Source: Pinibacter aurantiacus (GTDB lineage: Bacteria; Bacteroidota; Bacteroidia; Chitinophagales; Chitinophagaceae). Taken from it: 64,000 bases of DNA. The translations under genes and the position numbers were made by a program. The notes below the pieces were generated by a model that was not told the DNA's origin, did no database searches, and worked only from the letters and a program-made list of their open reading frames with translations. The stretch covers positions 609,910 through 673,909 of the forward strand of contig NZ_JAHSPG010000018.1 of assembly GCF_019130065.1 (NCBI RefSeq). Reading direction: 5' to 3'. This document shows positions 43,267 to 52,352 of this stretch, piece by piece; within the stretch, counting starts at the first letter, position 1, and every line of letters begins with the position of its first letter.

Positions 43267-43405
43267 AACGGGCAATAGAGGTTAGGGTTGTCAGAAACCT
43301 CAAAGATATATTTTTCGTACACACGACAACGTTAGTATATATGAAATTGATTAAAGGGTTTAAAAAGTATTGATTTTGGTTTGCGTAAATTGATAGACAG
43401 TTTTT

Positions 43406-43488
43406 TCACCACTAAGGCACTAAGGAACACTAAGTTTCACTAAGACAACTCTAAGTGTGGCTCAGTGCCCTTAGTGCCTTAGTGGTAA
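43406..43488. repeat. CACTAAGG inverted repeat between HAD and hydrolase genes
   Basis: Left arm 43406-43446 (CACTAAGGCACTAAGG, TTTCACTAAG) pairs with 43451-43488 (CTCAGTGCCCTTAGTGCC and on), giving a near-complete hairpin with only 4 bases in the loop. It sits just past the HAD gene end and may terminate it. Confidence 0.83.
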
Positions 43489-43504
43489 TTTTTTGAGGCA
43501 TTGC

Positions 43505-44152
43505 TTATAAATAATCCTTTAGCTCCTCGTAATGCGAAATGACATTATAGCCTTCAGGTGCGTTAACACCGTTAAAATTATACACAACAGCATCAATACC
43601 TAAATCTTTCGCCGCCTGTATTTCAGAATGTATGTCATCACCCACCACAATAACATCTTCGGCTGCTAAATGATATTGCTCCATAATGTTGCTGAACACA
43701 TCTTTCTTTGTAAGGTTAGAAACCGCAGGATCAACAATGTACCAGGCATCGAAATCATTCTCCAAACTCAGTTGCCTGATTTTACTTTCCTGCAACTTTT
43801 TAAACCCTTTGGTGACCAGAAATTTTAAATAATCAAGCTGCCTTGTCAACAAATAATCATCAAAGGGTTTGATCACATCATTGTATTCGATGTCGGATAA
43901 TAATTCCAGCCCCGCTTTTGTAAGATCATCGCTGAACCGGAAGTCCCTTGCAACATCCTGGAAGGGTTTGCGTTGTATAGCATCTTTAACATCTTCGATA
44001 CTTCCCTGAAAGTTATTGTCATTTTCTATGAGTTTGAATAATCCATCAAACAGTTTCGTACCAATAGATGCAACGGGATAAATGGTATTGTCTAGATCGA
44101 ATATGATTGCTTTCTTTTTTACTTTGTCTGATACTATCGCTTTTGGGTTCAT
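43505..44152 (-). CDS. HAD-superfamily hydrolase
   Basis: A 215-residue cytoplasmic HAD phosphatase. The nucleophile motif is IFDLDNT (Asp near residue 19), the conserved Lys lies in TKGFKKLQ and TKKDVF, and VIVVGDDIHSEIQAAKDLGIDAVVYNF is motif IV with its double Asp. Residues 30-100 form a helical cap, the C1-type, as in phosphoglycolate phosphatase-like enzymes. Substrate is unknown. Start at ATG 44152; the neighbours are not obviously linked to it, though the gene at 44245 diverges from a shared 92-base region. Confidence 0.85.
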   Translation of the reverse strand: MNPKAIVSDKVKKKAIIFDLDNTIYPVASIGTKLFDGLFKLIENDNNFQGSIEDVKDAIQRKPFQDVARDFRFSDDLTKAGLELLSDIEYNDVIKPFDDYLLTRQLDYLKFLVTKGFKKLQESKIRQLSLENDFDAWYIVDPAVSNLTKKDVFSNIMEQYHLAAEDVIVVGDDIHSEIQAAKDLGIDAVVYNFNGVNAPEGYNVISHYEELKDYL

Positions 44153-44244
44153 ACTTTAAGGTAACAATTTTTAGAATAAATGAATGACAGAATAGTTGAT
44201 CAAATGAATCCGTTGTATATTGAACATAACTCAGACATCTCAAT

Positions 44245-44676
44245 ATGCCAATTCTAGCAAATTCAAAACAAAGTGTACATAAAGATCTTATTGCTTTTTA
44301 TTCTGAACTGACGGATAGCGATAATGCCGTAACTAGAACGATTGGTTTAAGAATGTTGGAATTGATTGAAATGATTAATCAAATATTTCCGGCAACACAA
44401 ATTTGCGGATTAACATCGCTTTATCGCCTTGTTCTACAAGCAAAGGATCAATGGGATTCCGAATGGTTCGTAATCGTTAGCTGTGCTGGAAATAATGAAT
44501 ACTACTTTGAATATTTAATGACAGACGACAAAAAGCCCTGGCAAAATGCGAGGGTTACGGGGGGTGCCATCAATTTAGCTGAAGCCAAAAAATATCTACT
44601 AATCGCGATGAAAGAAAGTAATGGCTGGAAAGACTGCAGCGAGTTACAAATGCAACTCGTAATGAACGATCTTTAA
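44245..44676 (+). CDS. Hypothetical protein (143 aa)
   Basis: A 143-residue soluble protein without signal or membrane segment. A helical N-terminus (NAVTRTIGLRMLELIEMINQIFPA) is followed by a beta-hairpin region (DSEWFVIVSCAGNNEYYFEYLMTDDKKPWQNARVTGG) and a helix near the end (LAEAKKYLLIAMKESNGW). The size and shape recall small immunity- or SMI1-like proteins, but no motif confirms that and no toxin gene is adjacent. It is divergent from the HAD gene. I do not recognise it. Confidence 0.6.
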   Translation: MPILANSKQSVHKDLIAFYSELTDSDNAVTRTIGLRMLELIEMINQIFPATQICGLTSLYRLVLQAKDQWDSEWFVIVSCAGNNEYYFEYLMTDDKKPWQNARVTGGAINLAEAKKYLLIAMKESNGWKDCSELQMQLVMNDL

Positions 44677-44732
44677 CCTAAAGCAGATCGTTAAATAGCT
44701 TTCGAAACAAAAAATGAGCACTGTTATAAAAT

Positions 44733-45080
44733 TCATTTCCCTTTATACCGAAAGTAGGCCGACGACACAGGCACGAAAAGTAAAATGGCGACAACTATCA
44801 ACAGAACAATATGCATAGCCATTTCAGACTTTGAATGCAGGGCACCGATGATAACATGATAAAGCAACCAAATGACTGCGAGCCATCTTGCCCAATCCAC
44901 TCTGAAGAATAAAAGAATGCCGCACACCAGTGCCGTCAGACGAACAACAAGTGCCCAGATCACCTCTGACAATTTAGCATCCGGCTGAAAAAAATCTTTC
45001 ACATGAAATGCAATACTCATGCAGCCTGCAAGTATGAACAGCATGCCAACAATAACCACCGTTATAGGACGACGTTCCAT
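44733..45080 (-). CDS. Small multi-pass membrane protein
   Basis: A 115-residue protein with about four hydrophobic segments (ITVVIVGMLFILAGCMSIAF, VIWALVVRLTALVCGILLFF, WARWLAVIWLLYHVIIGAL, AMHIVLLIVVAILLFVPVS). It resembles small four-helix proteins often annotated only as hypothetical. A Bacteroidota DUF is likely but not identified. It lies 13 bases after the VOC-protein gene on the same strand, so these two may share a transcript, with no functional clue. Confidence 0.6.
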   Translation of the reverse strand: MERRPITVVIVGMLFILAGCMSIAFHVKDFFQPDAKLSEVIWALVVRLTALVCGILLFFRVDWARWLAVIWLLYHVIIGALHSKSEMAMHIVLLIVVAILLFVPVSSAYFRYKGK

Positions 45081-45093
45081 GTTTTCGGTTTAA

Positions 45094-45489
45094 TCAGATT
45101 TTCATTTCAATCAACCATTGGTGCCCAAATGGATCAAGGATATCCCCTTGCCTGTAACCGTAATCGAAACTCTGCGCGGGACTTAAAAGTATGGCCCCGG
45201 CCCGCAATGCCTTTTCCATTACAGCATCCACATTTTCCACAAACAAGCCTATGAGTGTAGTAACGCCTTTGATCTTATTTGGTTCAAATTGTCCTTTCGC
45301 AGAACGCTCTTCATGCAAGTGAAAAATAGCACCATGGATGGAAAGCTCCGCAACGTGAATACTGCCGTCCTCATTTCGCCATGACCGGAGTTCTGCAGCA
45401 TCAAATGCTTTGGAATAAAACGAGATATCGGTGACACCGCTGGGAATGAAAAGTTGCGGTGCAAAAAAAGTTTTGCTGTTCGATGCCAT
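45094..45489 (-). CDS. VOC-family (glyoxalase/PhnB-like) protein
   Basis: A 131-residue protein of the vicinal-oxygen-chelate fold. QLFIPSGVTDISFYSKAFDAAELRSW and HVAELSIHGAIFHLHEE, then VTTLIGLFVENVDAVMEKALRAGAILLSPAQSFDYGYRQGDILDPFGHQWLI match PhnB-like members, with the DPFGHQW motif at the end. Such proteins bind a metal and act on small substrates; many are of unknown function. No glyoxalase partner is nearby. Followed by a small membrane-protein gene at a 13-base distance. Confidence 0.85.
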   Translation of the reverse strand: MASNSKTFFAPQLFIPSGVTDISFYSKAFDAAELRSWRNEDGSIHVAELSIHGAIFHLHEERSAKGQFEPNKIKGVTTLIGLFVENVDAVMEKALRAGAILLSPAQSFDYGYRQGDILDPFGHQWLIEMKI

Positions 45490-45582
45490 AGGAGAGTTAT
45501 TTAAATCATGAAAAACAGGAGCAAAGTAAAGATCGCGAAAAGTTTTCTACTATAAAAATGGCAGTACGATCGGTAGCAACTA

Positions 45583-46308
45583 TTAATCCCACCAAAAATA
45601 AAGGCGCTTCGTTCTTTTCATTTCGTCAGCCAGCACTTGCAATGTTCCCGTTCCCTGATCTACAACATCTGGACACACTTTGTAAACTTCTTTAGCGAAC
45701 TGCATCCAATCTTTCGGCTCTTTGTGAATAACAAAATCGCACCAATCGCCGGAAGCGCCTACCAGTTCAAGCGAATACTTTTTGTCAAATTGCTTAATGA
45801 TAGAAATCAGGCTATCATTGGTAATACTGTAGTTTATACCATCAGTCTGGATTTGCTTTAACACCGCATACTTGTCGGCTGTTTTTAGAACTCCAATATT
45901 GTCTGCCTTCTCGTCAAAACCAAAGTGGTTTTCCAAAACAAATATGCTGTAACCTTTTTTTCTTAACTCGTCTTTCAACGAGAACACAAGATCATAGGAC
46001 TTTGAATTTGATTCCTGCAAAACAATTCCCTGTAAAAAAATGGGATCAGCCTCAATTTCGGAGTCCTTGGTAACAATTTTTGAGAGCGAATAATGAAACG
46101 CCTCGATTTTGTTTTGATTAAACTTGCGAATATCTTTTACAATGGATGAATCAATTTGTAAAGAATCACAAAGGAATTTCTCTTCTTTTGTTAAGGAACC
46201 GACTTTAAGGGGTGTTTGAGAATTACAGCCCAGAGCGAGGTTTAAAAATGCCAAAACAGAAAGGAGTTTTAGTTTAGTAGTCATAGAGACGAGTTTGGGA
46301 TTGTTCAT
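45583..46308 (-). CDS. DUF4253-family lipoprotein
   Basis: A 241-residue protein. The N-terminus has a lipobox (LAFLNLALGC), so it should be lipid-anchored; ATG at 46284 (MTTKLKLL) is an alternative start. The C-terminal part matches DUF4253: KKYSLELVGASGDWCDFVIHKEPKDWMQFAKEVYKVCPDVVDQGTGTLQVLADEMKR, ending in the family tail RLYFWWD. The function of this domain is not established. N-terminal 100 residues (EKFLCDSLQIDSSIVKDIRKFN) are helical. The lipid anchor is unusual for what is mostly a cytoplasmic family. Confidence 0.68.
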   Translation of the reverse strand: MNNPKLVSMTTKLKLLSVLAFLNLALGCNSQTPLKVGSLTKEEKFLCDSLQIDSSIVKDIRKFNQNKIEAFHYSLSKIVTKDSEIEADPIFLQGIVLQESNSKSYDLVFSLKDELRKKGYSIFVLENHFGFDEKADNIGVLKTADKYAVLKQIQTDGINYSITNDSLISIIKQFDKKYSLELVGASGDWCDFVIHKEPKDWMQFAKEVYKVCPDVVDQGTGTLQVLADEMKRTKRLYFWWD

Positions 46309-46450
46309 TTATTATTTGGGGTATCCGCTAAATTATTAATATCAGACCTTATTACAAAGTCTTTCAGATGTTAAAAAAAAGACACAACACCTAACATAAC
46401 CCCGAAAAATATTGTCGTTTGGGAATTGCCAATTTTGTAACCAAGCGTTA

Positions 46451-46753
46451 TTATGCACCTCTCTCAACAATGGTTTCAAAATGTTCAACAATTGGAAAAG
46501 GATCATAATAATGATGAAGCAATTTCTTCCATTCTAAATACTGCGGCGACTGTCGGAAACCCACGGTATGATCTTCGAGCGTTTCCCAGTCTACCAATAA
46601 AATGTATTTACCTTCTTGCTCAATGCACTTTCGCAACGAGTGGCGAACATATCCTTTAATTGAGCTGATATACTTTCCCGCAAGTTTAAAATCTTCTTCA
46701 AACTGTTTTTCTTGTCCCGGAATTACGTTAAGAATGGCTACTTCTAAAATCAT
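46451..46753 (-). CDS. Antibiotic-biosynthesis-monooxygenase (ABM) domain protein
   Basis: A 100-residue protein. I set the start at ATG 46753 (ILEVAILNVIPGQEKQFEEDF); the open frame from 46834 adds 27 residues with a different character. The ferredoxin-like ABM fold is seen in AILNVIPGQE, GYVRHSLRKCIEQEGKYILLVDWETLEDHTVGFRQSPQYLEWKKLLH and the final VEHFETI. Members range from quinol monooxygenases to stress proteins; the function of this copy is unknown. Co-directional with the sigma-factor gene upstream, but a terminator lies between. Confidence 0.82.
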   Translation of the reverse strand: MILEVAILNVIPGQEKQFEEDFKLAGKYISSIKGYVRHSLRKCIEQEGKYILLVDWETLEDHTVGFRQSPQYLEWKKLLHHYYDPFPIVEHFETIVERGA

Positions 46754-46812
46754 ATCATGTTGTGTATATTCAACTAATGTACAATCTTGGTTTTGAAAAA
46801 CGACAATGCTGC

Positions 46813-46852
46813 ACCAAACCTGACACTTTTTCAAAAACCTGTCAGGTTTGGT
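46813..46852. repeat. AAACCTGACA/TGTCAGGTTT hairpin
   Basis: ACCAAACCTGACA (46813-46825) and TGTCAGGTTTGGT (46840-46852) are exact reverse complements around 14 bases. It sits upstream of the ABM gene. Confidence 0.85.
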
Positions 46853-46873
46853 AACACCTGATTAACAAGAATG

Positions 46874-46907
46874 AAAAAGGCATTATCGCATGTCTGCAAT
46901 AACGCCC
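46874..46907 (-). terminator. Terminator of the sigma-factor gene
   Basis: On the minus strand GGCGTTAT pairs with ATAATGCC around a 17-18 base loop, followed by five T residues, 29 bases after the sigma-factor stop. Confidence 0.65.
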
Positions 46908-46935
46908 TTAAAACTCAAGATATATTCATAGGTTT

Positions 46936-47586
46936 TTATTCGCGTAGTTCTCGCATCACACGCTCCACCATTGCATCACAGTAAACAGCATTGAATTCGA
47001 AAATCTCCTCCGGCTGGTAGTGCTTTTCTATTTCTTTGCGTAACATCCCTTTGGCGCGGTTAAGACGGGTCTTTACATTAGCTTCGCTAATACCCAGTGT
47101 TTCGGCGGTTTCTTCTACGCTGAAGCCGTTTACTTCGCGCAGAGAAAACACCATGCGGTAATCAAGGCTGAGGTGTTTTAATGCCGTCTCTACAATTAAT
47201 CCCAGCTCTCTGTTGACTACTGCATTAACGGTGTCGGCGTTTCGGTTGGATGAGTACATTGGAATTGATTTATCACTGATCTCTGAAGGAACTTCGTTGC
47301 TAAAACTCAGTTTGTGTCTGTGATGGAAACATTTATTCAGCATTATTTTGGTTATCCATGTTCTGAAACTTGCACGACCCTCAAATTTGGACAAATTGCG
47401 ATAAGCATCAATATACGTTTCCTGCATAAGATCCTGCGTATCTTCATGACCATAGTCGTAGCTTCTCCCGGTCTTATACAGAATGGCATTATTTCTTCGA
47501 ATGAGCAATTCAAACAAAGCAATATCGCCGCTCAATATAAGCCGTATCAATTCAAGATCTGAATACTGTTCTGATGTTTCTTTCAT
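46936..47586 (-). CDS. ECF-type RNA polymerase sigma factor
   Basis: A 216-residue protein from ATG 47586, which fits the position seven bases after the upstream stop; a TTG 15 bases earlier is less likely. Sigma region 2 is ELLIRRNNAILYKTGRSYDYGHEDTQDLMQETYIDAYRNLSKFEGRASFRTWITKIMLNKC and region 4 is DYRMVFSLREVNGFSVEETAETLGISEANVKTRLNRAKGML. It directs RNA polymerase to specific promoters under stress. No anti-sigma factor gene lies beside it. The DoxX-like gene ends seven bases before it, so the two are probably co-transcribed, hinting that sigma activity is linked to a membrane or redox state. Confidence 0.9.
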   Translation of the reverse strand: MKETSEQYSDLELIRLILSGDIALFELLIRRNNAILYKTGRSYDYGHEDTQDLMQETYIDAYRNLSKFEGRASFRTWITKIMLNKCFHHRHKLSFSNEVPSEISDKSIPMYSSNRNADTVNAVVNRELGLIVETALKHLSLDYRMVFSLREVNGFSVEETAETLGISEANVKTRLNRAKGMLRKEIEKHYQPEEIFEFNAVYCDAMVERVMRELRE

Positions 47587-47593
47587 AGTTGTA

Positions 47594-47977
47594 TTATGCA
47601 ACAGTTTTTGCCAACCGGGTCATCGAATATGCTGAAATGGCCATTACAAGGTCGCGCACCGCCACATCAAAATAATGACCGCCGAATATCAAAGTCAGTG
47701 CTATCAATGTTAACCAGGTTGCAACAATAATACCGCCAACTGCAGGTTTGAGCAATACAATAACGCCTGCAACTATTTCAATTACGCCCACCACCATCAT
47801 AAATGCATGAGGCTGAAGCGGTAGCATACCGGCCATTTTAGGACTAAGGTACTGCTCCCAATTGGTAAGTAAATTGGTGAATTTGTCGAGACCGGCAACA
47901 ATTGGCACAAGACCAAAAGTGAGCTTTAAAAGGTAGAAGGTTGGTCTCAAGGTTTGATTTACATTCGTGTTTTCCAT
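47594..47977 (-). CDS. DoxX-like membrane protein upstream of the sigma factor
   Basis: A 127-residue four-helix inner-membrane protein. YLLKLTFGLVPIVAGLDKFTNLLTNWEQYLSP, FMMVVGVIEIVAGVIVLLKPAVGGIIVATWLTLIALTLIFGG are typical of DoxX-like proteins, where the conserved acidic residue in the second helix is VIEIVAG. Role unknown; such proteins may help control redox or bind an integral partner. It precedes the ECF sigma gene by seven bases on the same strand, in place of an anti-sigma factor. Confidence 0.78.
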   Translation of the reverse strand: MENTNVNQTLRPTFYLLKLTFGLVPIVAGLDKFTNLLTNWEQYLSPKMAGMLPLQPHAFMMVVGVIEIVAGVIVLLKPAVGGIIVATWLTLIALTLIFGGHYFDVAVRDLVMAISAYSMTRLAKTVA

Positions 47978-48036
47978 TTTTGTAGATTTAGTGTTCTGTA
48001 TAGATAGAGTGGGCGAGGGAAGGAAAGGTTACAGAA

Positions 48037-48172
48037 CAATTAATAATTAATAAAGAATAATTAATAGAGCATCATTCGTTTGTTTTGAGTTTCATTAGTT
48101 GTTGGATATTTATGAATGTCGACTACAATTTCGCACGCCCCTATTAATTGTTAATTATTAATTATTAATTCC
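48037..48172. repeat. AATTAATAATTAAT inverted repeat upstream of the HTCS gene
   Basis: Left arm 48037-48067 and right arm 48141-48172 are near-complementary (AATTAATAATTAATAAAGAA versus TTAATTATTAATTATTAATT), separated by 73 bases. It lies between the DoxX-sigma promoter and the HTCS start. Confidence 0.8.
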
Positions 48173-48263
48173 AACTCAGAAATTCACCCTAAAAAAACGC
48201 TAACAAACCAAAAAGCTGTATTTTTAATTGTTATTTTGACAGTTAATATTTTGATGTTAACAA

Positions 48264-51200
48264 ATGCTTGCTATGCTGCTTAGAAAAACACTGCTTATAA
48301 TGCTTACCGCTATTGTAACAATAGCTGCTTATGCAAAGGATTTACCCATCCATTACCTCGGAATAGAACAGGGACTCTCCAACAATGCCGTCACGGCTAT
48401 ATACCAGGATTACCGCGGTTTTATGTGGGTAGGCACTTATGACGGCCTGAACCGTTTTGATGGTTATTCCTTCCGGGTTTTCAGAAACATCATAGGAGAT
48501 AGCACTTCTTTATCCACCAATATGATCAGCAGCATCGACGGCGATGCGCAACACAATATCTGGATCGGCACAGACAATGGCGTAAATGTTTTTGATCCCG
48601 TTACTGAGACTTTTTTCAAACCTGTTTATCGCTCGTTAAATGGCACTACACAATCCATACAGGGAGAGATTCCAGTAATCAAATCAATTGACGGAAGCAA
48701 CATTTTGGTGGGCACGAGACGAAGCGGTCTGCTCGTCTTTAAAAACAATAGCCGCGAAGGTTTGCAAATTCCCCTGGAAACTGCCGGTGGCAAGCTGTTC
48801 AACTATCATATCCATACCATTGAATACGATGTTCGCCGCAAACGGGCATGGGTTTTTGTGGAAGATTACGGGTTGTTCTTGTACGACATGCAACAACAGC
48901 GTTTGCAAAAAATAAACGGTGATATTCTGCAGGCATATAGCATGAAAGCAGATGTAACGGGCAACTTATGGATTGGCACTGAAAAAGAACTCGTTTATTT
49001 TAATGCCGGCAGTAACACTTTCACCAGGAATTACCTGCCGCTAAAAGGCACAGTCGTTACACTCTTTGTGGACGAGCAGCAAACACTTTGGATTGGTTGC
49101 GATGGGGCAGGAGTGTACAAACTTTCTCCGGGGGCTACTACTGCTGAGTTTTACAGATCTGCCAACGGATCGTCGCCTATCAACAGCAACGCAGTGTACG
49201 CCATATACGGAGATAAAGAAGGCAGGAAATGGATAGGCACCATGCGCGGTGGTTTGAACGTCGTAGAACCGCATCCATTACTGTTCCAGAACGTTTGGTA
49301 TGAAGACAAAAAAAATGACCCGATTGAAAATTTCATTCTTTCATTTTGTGAAGATGCCGATCATAATATTTTCATCGGCACGGATGGGGCCGGCTTGCGC
49401 TATTGGAACAGGCGAAACAATTCATACACTTCTTACAAACACGATCCGGCGAACAATGCATCGATCAGCAGCAATTTTATTACCAGTATTATTAAAGATG
49501 AGACCGGTGACATCTGGATCTCTACGTGGTTTGGAGGTGTTAACCGGTTAAAGAAAAACAGTCGCTCATTCGAACATCTTTCTTTGGTCAACGAAAAAAC
49601 AAAATCGCCGGAAGTAAATGCCTGGCTGGTTTTTGAGGATGTTCAAAAAAACATCTGGGCAAGTACTTCCAATGACGGAAGTCTCTACCTCTTCAACAAA
49701 TCATTGAACAAATTTGAGAACCTCGATCCTGCCATTGTCAATTTGCAAAGCATTGCAGAAGATCACAACGGTAATCTTTGGGGTGGCAACTACACGTCTC
49801 TCATTAACATTGACAAGAAAAACAAGCAACATCACTTCTTCAATATCGGCCACACCATCCGTTATATTTATGAAGATAAAAAACAACGTTTCTGGCTAGG
49901 CACTCAGGATGCGGGATTACTGTTGTTCGATAGAAAAAATGGCACTTACAAACAGTTCACCACATCAGACGGATTGCCGAGCAACACAGTGCTGCGCATG
50001 CTTGAAGACAAACAAGGCAATTTATGGCTAAGCACTTATAATGGTATCGCAAGATTTGATCCCGAAAGCGCAACCTTTACAAACTTTACACATTCGGATG
50101 GTCTGCAAAGCAACCAGTTCAGCTTCAATGCCGCACTGGCACTAAGTTCCGGGGAATTTCTATTTGGTGGCATCAAAGGCTTCAACGTTTTTTATCCTGA
50201 CAGCATTTCGTACCAGCAACCTAAAAAAGACTTATTTCTTACAGGAATAAAAGTAGAAAACAAACCCATTGAAAAGGAACAATCGCTCATCACGGAAAGA
50301 GATCTGGAAACGATTAAAATGATTACGCTTCCCTATGACAAAGCAACCATCTCGCTCGACTTTGTGGGATTGGATTATTCAGGTGCGGAGAAAATAAAGT
50401 ATGCCTATTTTCTGCAAGGCTGGGACAAGACATGGAATTTTCTGAAAGGAAGCCGAACCGCCAACTACTCGCGTTTGCAGGAGGGAAAATATATTTTCAA
50501 GGTAAGAACTTCAAGAGCCGATGGACGTTGGAGCGCGGAAGAACAATTATTACAAATAACTGTTCTTCCGCCGTGGTACCGCACTTGGTGGGCCTACCTT
50601 GCGTATGTTGCGCTGATATCAACGCTAATCTACGCGTACATCCGCTACACACGCAGGCAGGAACGTTTGAAGTATGAAGTAAAACTGGCACATCTTGAAA
50701 ATGAAAAAGACAAAGAACTAACAGAAAAAAAGCTTTCATTTTTCACTAACATTTCCCATGAATTCAGAACACCATTGTCATTAATAATCGATCCTTTGAA
50801 AAAAGTGATCGAAAACCAGGACGAGAATCCGTTCAAAGATGAAGTGAATGTTGCCTATCGAAATTCCAGGCGTTTACTGAGCCTCGTTGATCAGTTATTG
50901 TTATTTAGAAAAGCAGACAGCGGTGCGGATGTACTGAAAATATCCAAACTTAATACCACAGAGCTTTGTACCGACGTGTTCCAGTGTTTCTGGCAGCAGG
51001 CAAAAGCCCGCAACATCGACTACAGGCTAACAATGGATGAAGACACAGATGCGCTGTATGCCGATCACGAAAAGATTGAAATTGCTTTGTTTAATTTATT
51101 GTCCAACGCTTTTAAGTTTACACCAGATGGAGGCACCATTGAGTTCAAAGTCACTCAAACAGCAGACCAGATAAAAATGACGATCAGCGATGCCGGCTGC

Positions 51201-52352
51201 GGCATTTCGCAGTCGGACGTTTCCCGCATATTTAATAAGTTTCAACAAGCCACCGCTTCGCCTAACCAAAAAACCGGATTCGGCATCGGCTTGTTTTTAG
51301 TAAACCATTTTGTCGAAAATCATTACGGCACAGTGTCTGTTAAAAGCGAACCGCAAAAAGGCTCTGAGTTTTCCATTTCACTCAAGAAAGGAACAGCACA
51401 TTTGAACGGCTATATGATCTCTGAACAAAACAATCATAGTCATCAACTGCTCGAAGAGTTATCTGTAGAAGCACCCGCGTCATTTCAAAAAGAGGCGCCA
51501 GTACAGGTGGAGAAAGGAAAAACAGCCGAGGAGGTGATTACGGACAAAAAAACCATCTTAATTGTAGATGACAATCCTGAAATATCGGAATACCTGCGAC
51601 ATATTTTTGAAGACAAGTATTGTTTGTATATCGCTGAAAATGGATTGGCTGGATTAAACATGGCCATAGAGCATCGGCCAGATCTTGTCATCAGCGATAT
51701 TAATATGGACGGACTTGATGGTCTGGAGCTTTGCGCCAAAATAAAACAGTCCGACTCGCTTGGCCATATTCCCGTCATATTATTAACCGCCGCATCCTCT
51801 TCCGAAACCAAATTAAAAGGCATCGAAGGCGGCGCGGATGATTACATCACCAAGCCATTCGACAGCCAGCTTCTGCAGGCACGTGTAGAAACAATTTTGA
51901 AAAACCGCAGCCAGCTGCAAAAATTCTTCTTCGACAATATCACGCTGCAGGAGTCAAGCGTTAAAGTGCCCGCCGAATACAGGGAGTTTCTCCGAAAATG
52001 CATTAAAGTGGTAGAAGAAAACCTGGATGATGAAGATTTCAACGTACAGAAATTTGCCAAGTGCATGGGCATGAGCCGATCCTCGTTGTATGACAAGGTA
52101 AAACTCATTTCCGGCCAGTCATTAAATGCATTTGTTCGATCCATTCGCCTGCGACGAGCCGCGGTTTTAATGATCAAACACAACATGAACGTAAACCAGG
52201 CAGCCTACCAGGTAGGCATCGTTGACACCCGCTATTTCCGCGAACAGTTCAACAAGCTGTTTGGCATGGTTCCTTCGGAGTACATCAAAAAATACCGTAC
52301 AGCTTTCACCGGCGACATGAGTTTGCTGAGACCGAAGGGGAGGAAGATGTAG
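48264..52352 (+). CDS. Hybrid two-component system regulator (HTCS) of the PUL
   Basis: A 1362-residue sensor-regulator. An N-terminal signal/anchor (MLAMLLRKTLLIMLTAIVTIAAYA) is followed by a periplasmic double propeller (many WVGTYDGLNRFDG/WIGT.NGV repeats, to about residue 650), a Y_Y_Y domain (KYAYFLQGWDKTWNFL) and one transmembrane helix (WWAYLAYVALISTLIYAYIRY). The cytoplasmic part has a histidine-kinase domain with His832 in NISHEFRTPLS and an HATPase (ALFNLLSNAFKFTPDGG, GFGIGLFLV), a receiver (ILIVDDNPE) with Asp1145 in SDINMDG, and a C-terminal AraC-type HTH (VQKFAKCMGMSRSSLYDK, VNQAAYQVGIVDTRYFREQFNKLF). Family members sense oligosaccharide and activate the adjacent SusCD genes, which lie 460 bases downstream. 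Its stop codon is inside a palindrome. Confidence 0.95.
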   Translation: MLAMLLRKTLLIMLTAIVTIAAYAKDLPIHYLGIEQGLSNNAVTAIYQDYRGFMWVGTYDGLNRFDGYSFRVFRNIIGDSTSLSTNMISSIDGDAQHNIWIGTDNGVNVFDPVTETFFKPVYRSLNGTTQSIQGEIPVIKSIDGSNILVGTRRSGLLVFKNNSREGLQIPLETAGGKLFNYHIHTIEYDVRRKRAWVFVEDYGLFLYDMQQQRLQKINGDILQAYSMKADVTGNLWIGTEKELVYFNAGSNTFTRNYLPLKGTVVTLFVDEQQTLWIGCDGAGVYKLSPGATTAEFYRSANGSSPINSNAVYAIYGDKEGRKWIGTMRGGLNVVEPHPLLFQNVWYEDKKNDPIENFILSFCEDADHNIFIGTDGAGLRYWNRRNNSYTSYKHDPANNASISSNFITSIIKDETGDIWISTWFGGVNRLKKNSRSFEHLSLVNEKTKSPEVNAWLVFEDVQKNIWASTSNDGSLYLFNKSLNKFENLDPAIVNLQSIAEDHNGNLWGGNYTSLINIDKKNKQHHFFNIGHTIRYIYEDKKQRFWLGTQDAGLLLFDRKNGTYKQFTTSDGLPSNTVLRMLEDKQGNLWLSTYNGIARFDPESATFTNFTHSDGLQSNQFSFNAALALSSGEFLFGGIKGFNVFYPDSISYQQPKKDLFLTGIKVENKPIEKEQSLITERDLETIKMITLPYDKATISLDFVGLDYSGAEKIKYAYFLQGWDKTWNFLKGSRTANYSRLQEGKYIFKVRTSRADGRWSAEEQLLQITVLPPWYRTWWAYLAYVALISTLIYAYIRYTRRQERLKYEVKLAHLENEKDKELTEKKLSFFTNISHEFRTPLSLIIDPLKKVIENQDENPFKDEVNVAYRNSRRLLSLVDQLLLFRKADSGADVLKISKLNTTELCTDVFQCFWQQAKARNIDYRLTMDEDTDALYADHEKIEIALFNLLSNAFKFTPDGGTIEFKVTQTADQIKMTISDAGCGISQSDVSRIFNKFQQATASPNQKTGFGIGLFLVNHFVENHYGTVSVKSEPQKGSEFSISLKKGTAHLNGYMISEQNNHSHQLLEELSVEAPASFQKEAPVQVEKGKTAEEVITDKKTILIVDDNPEISEYLRHIFEDKYCLYIAENGLAGLNMAIEHRPDLVISDINMDGLDGLELCAKIKQSDSLGHIPVILLTAASSSETKLKGIEGGADDYITKPFDSQLLQARVETILKNRSQLQKFFFDNITLQESSVKVPAEYREFLRKCIKVVEENLDDEDFNVQKFAKCMGMSRSSLYDKVKLISGQSLNAFVRSIRLRRAAVLMIKHNMNVNQAAYQVGIVDTRYFREQFNKLFGMVPSEYIKKYRTAFTGDMSLLRPKGRKM

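Noticed and set aside
46754..46834. N-terminal extension of the ABM protein
   Set aside because: Compact ABM domains begin at the chosen Met; the extension is Cys-rich and continues towards the 46813-46852 hairpin.
48264..52352. Frameshift or split in the HTCS gene
   Set aside because: All expected domains, catalytic His832 and Asp1145 and the C-terminal HTH are in one uninterrupted frame.
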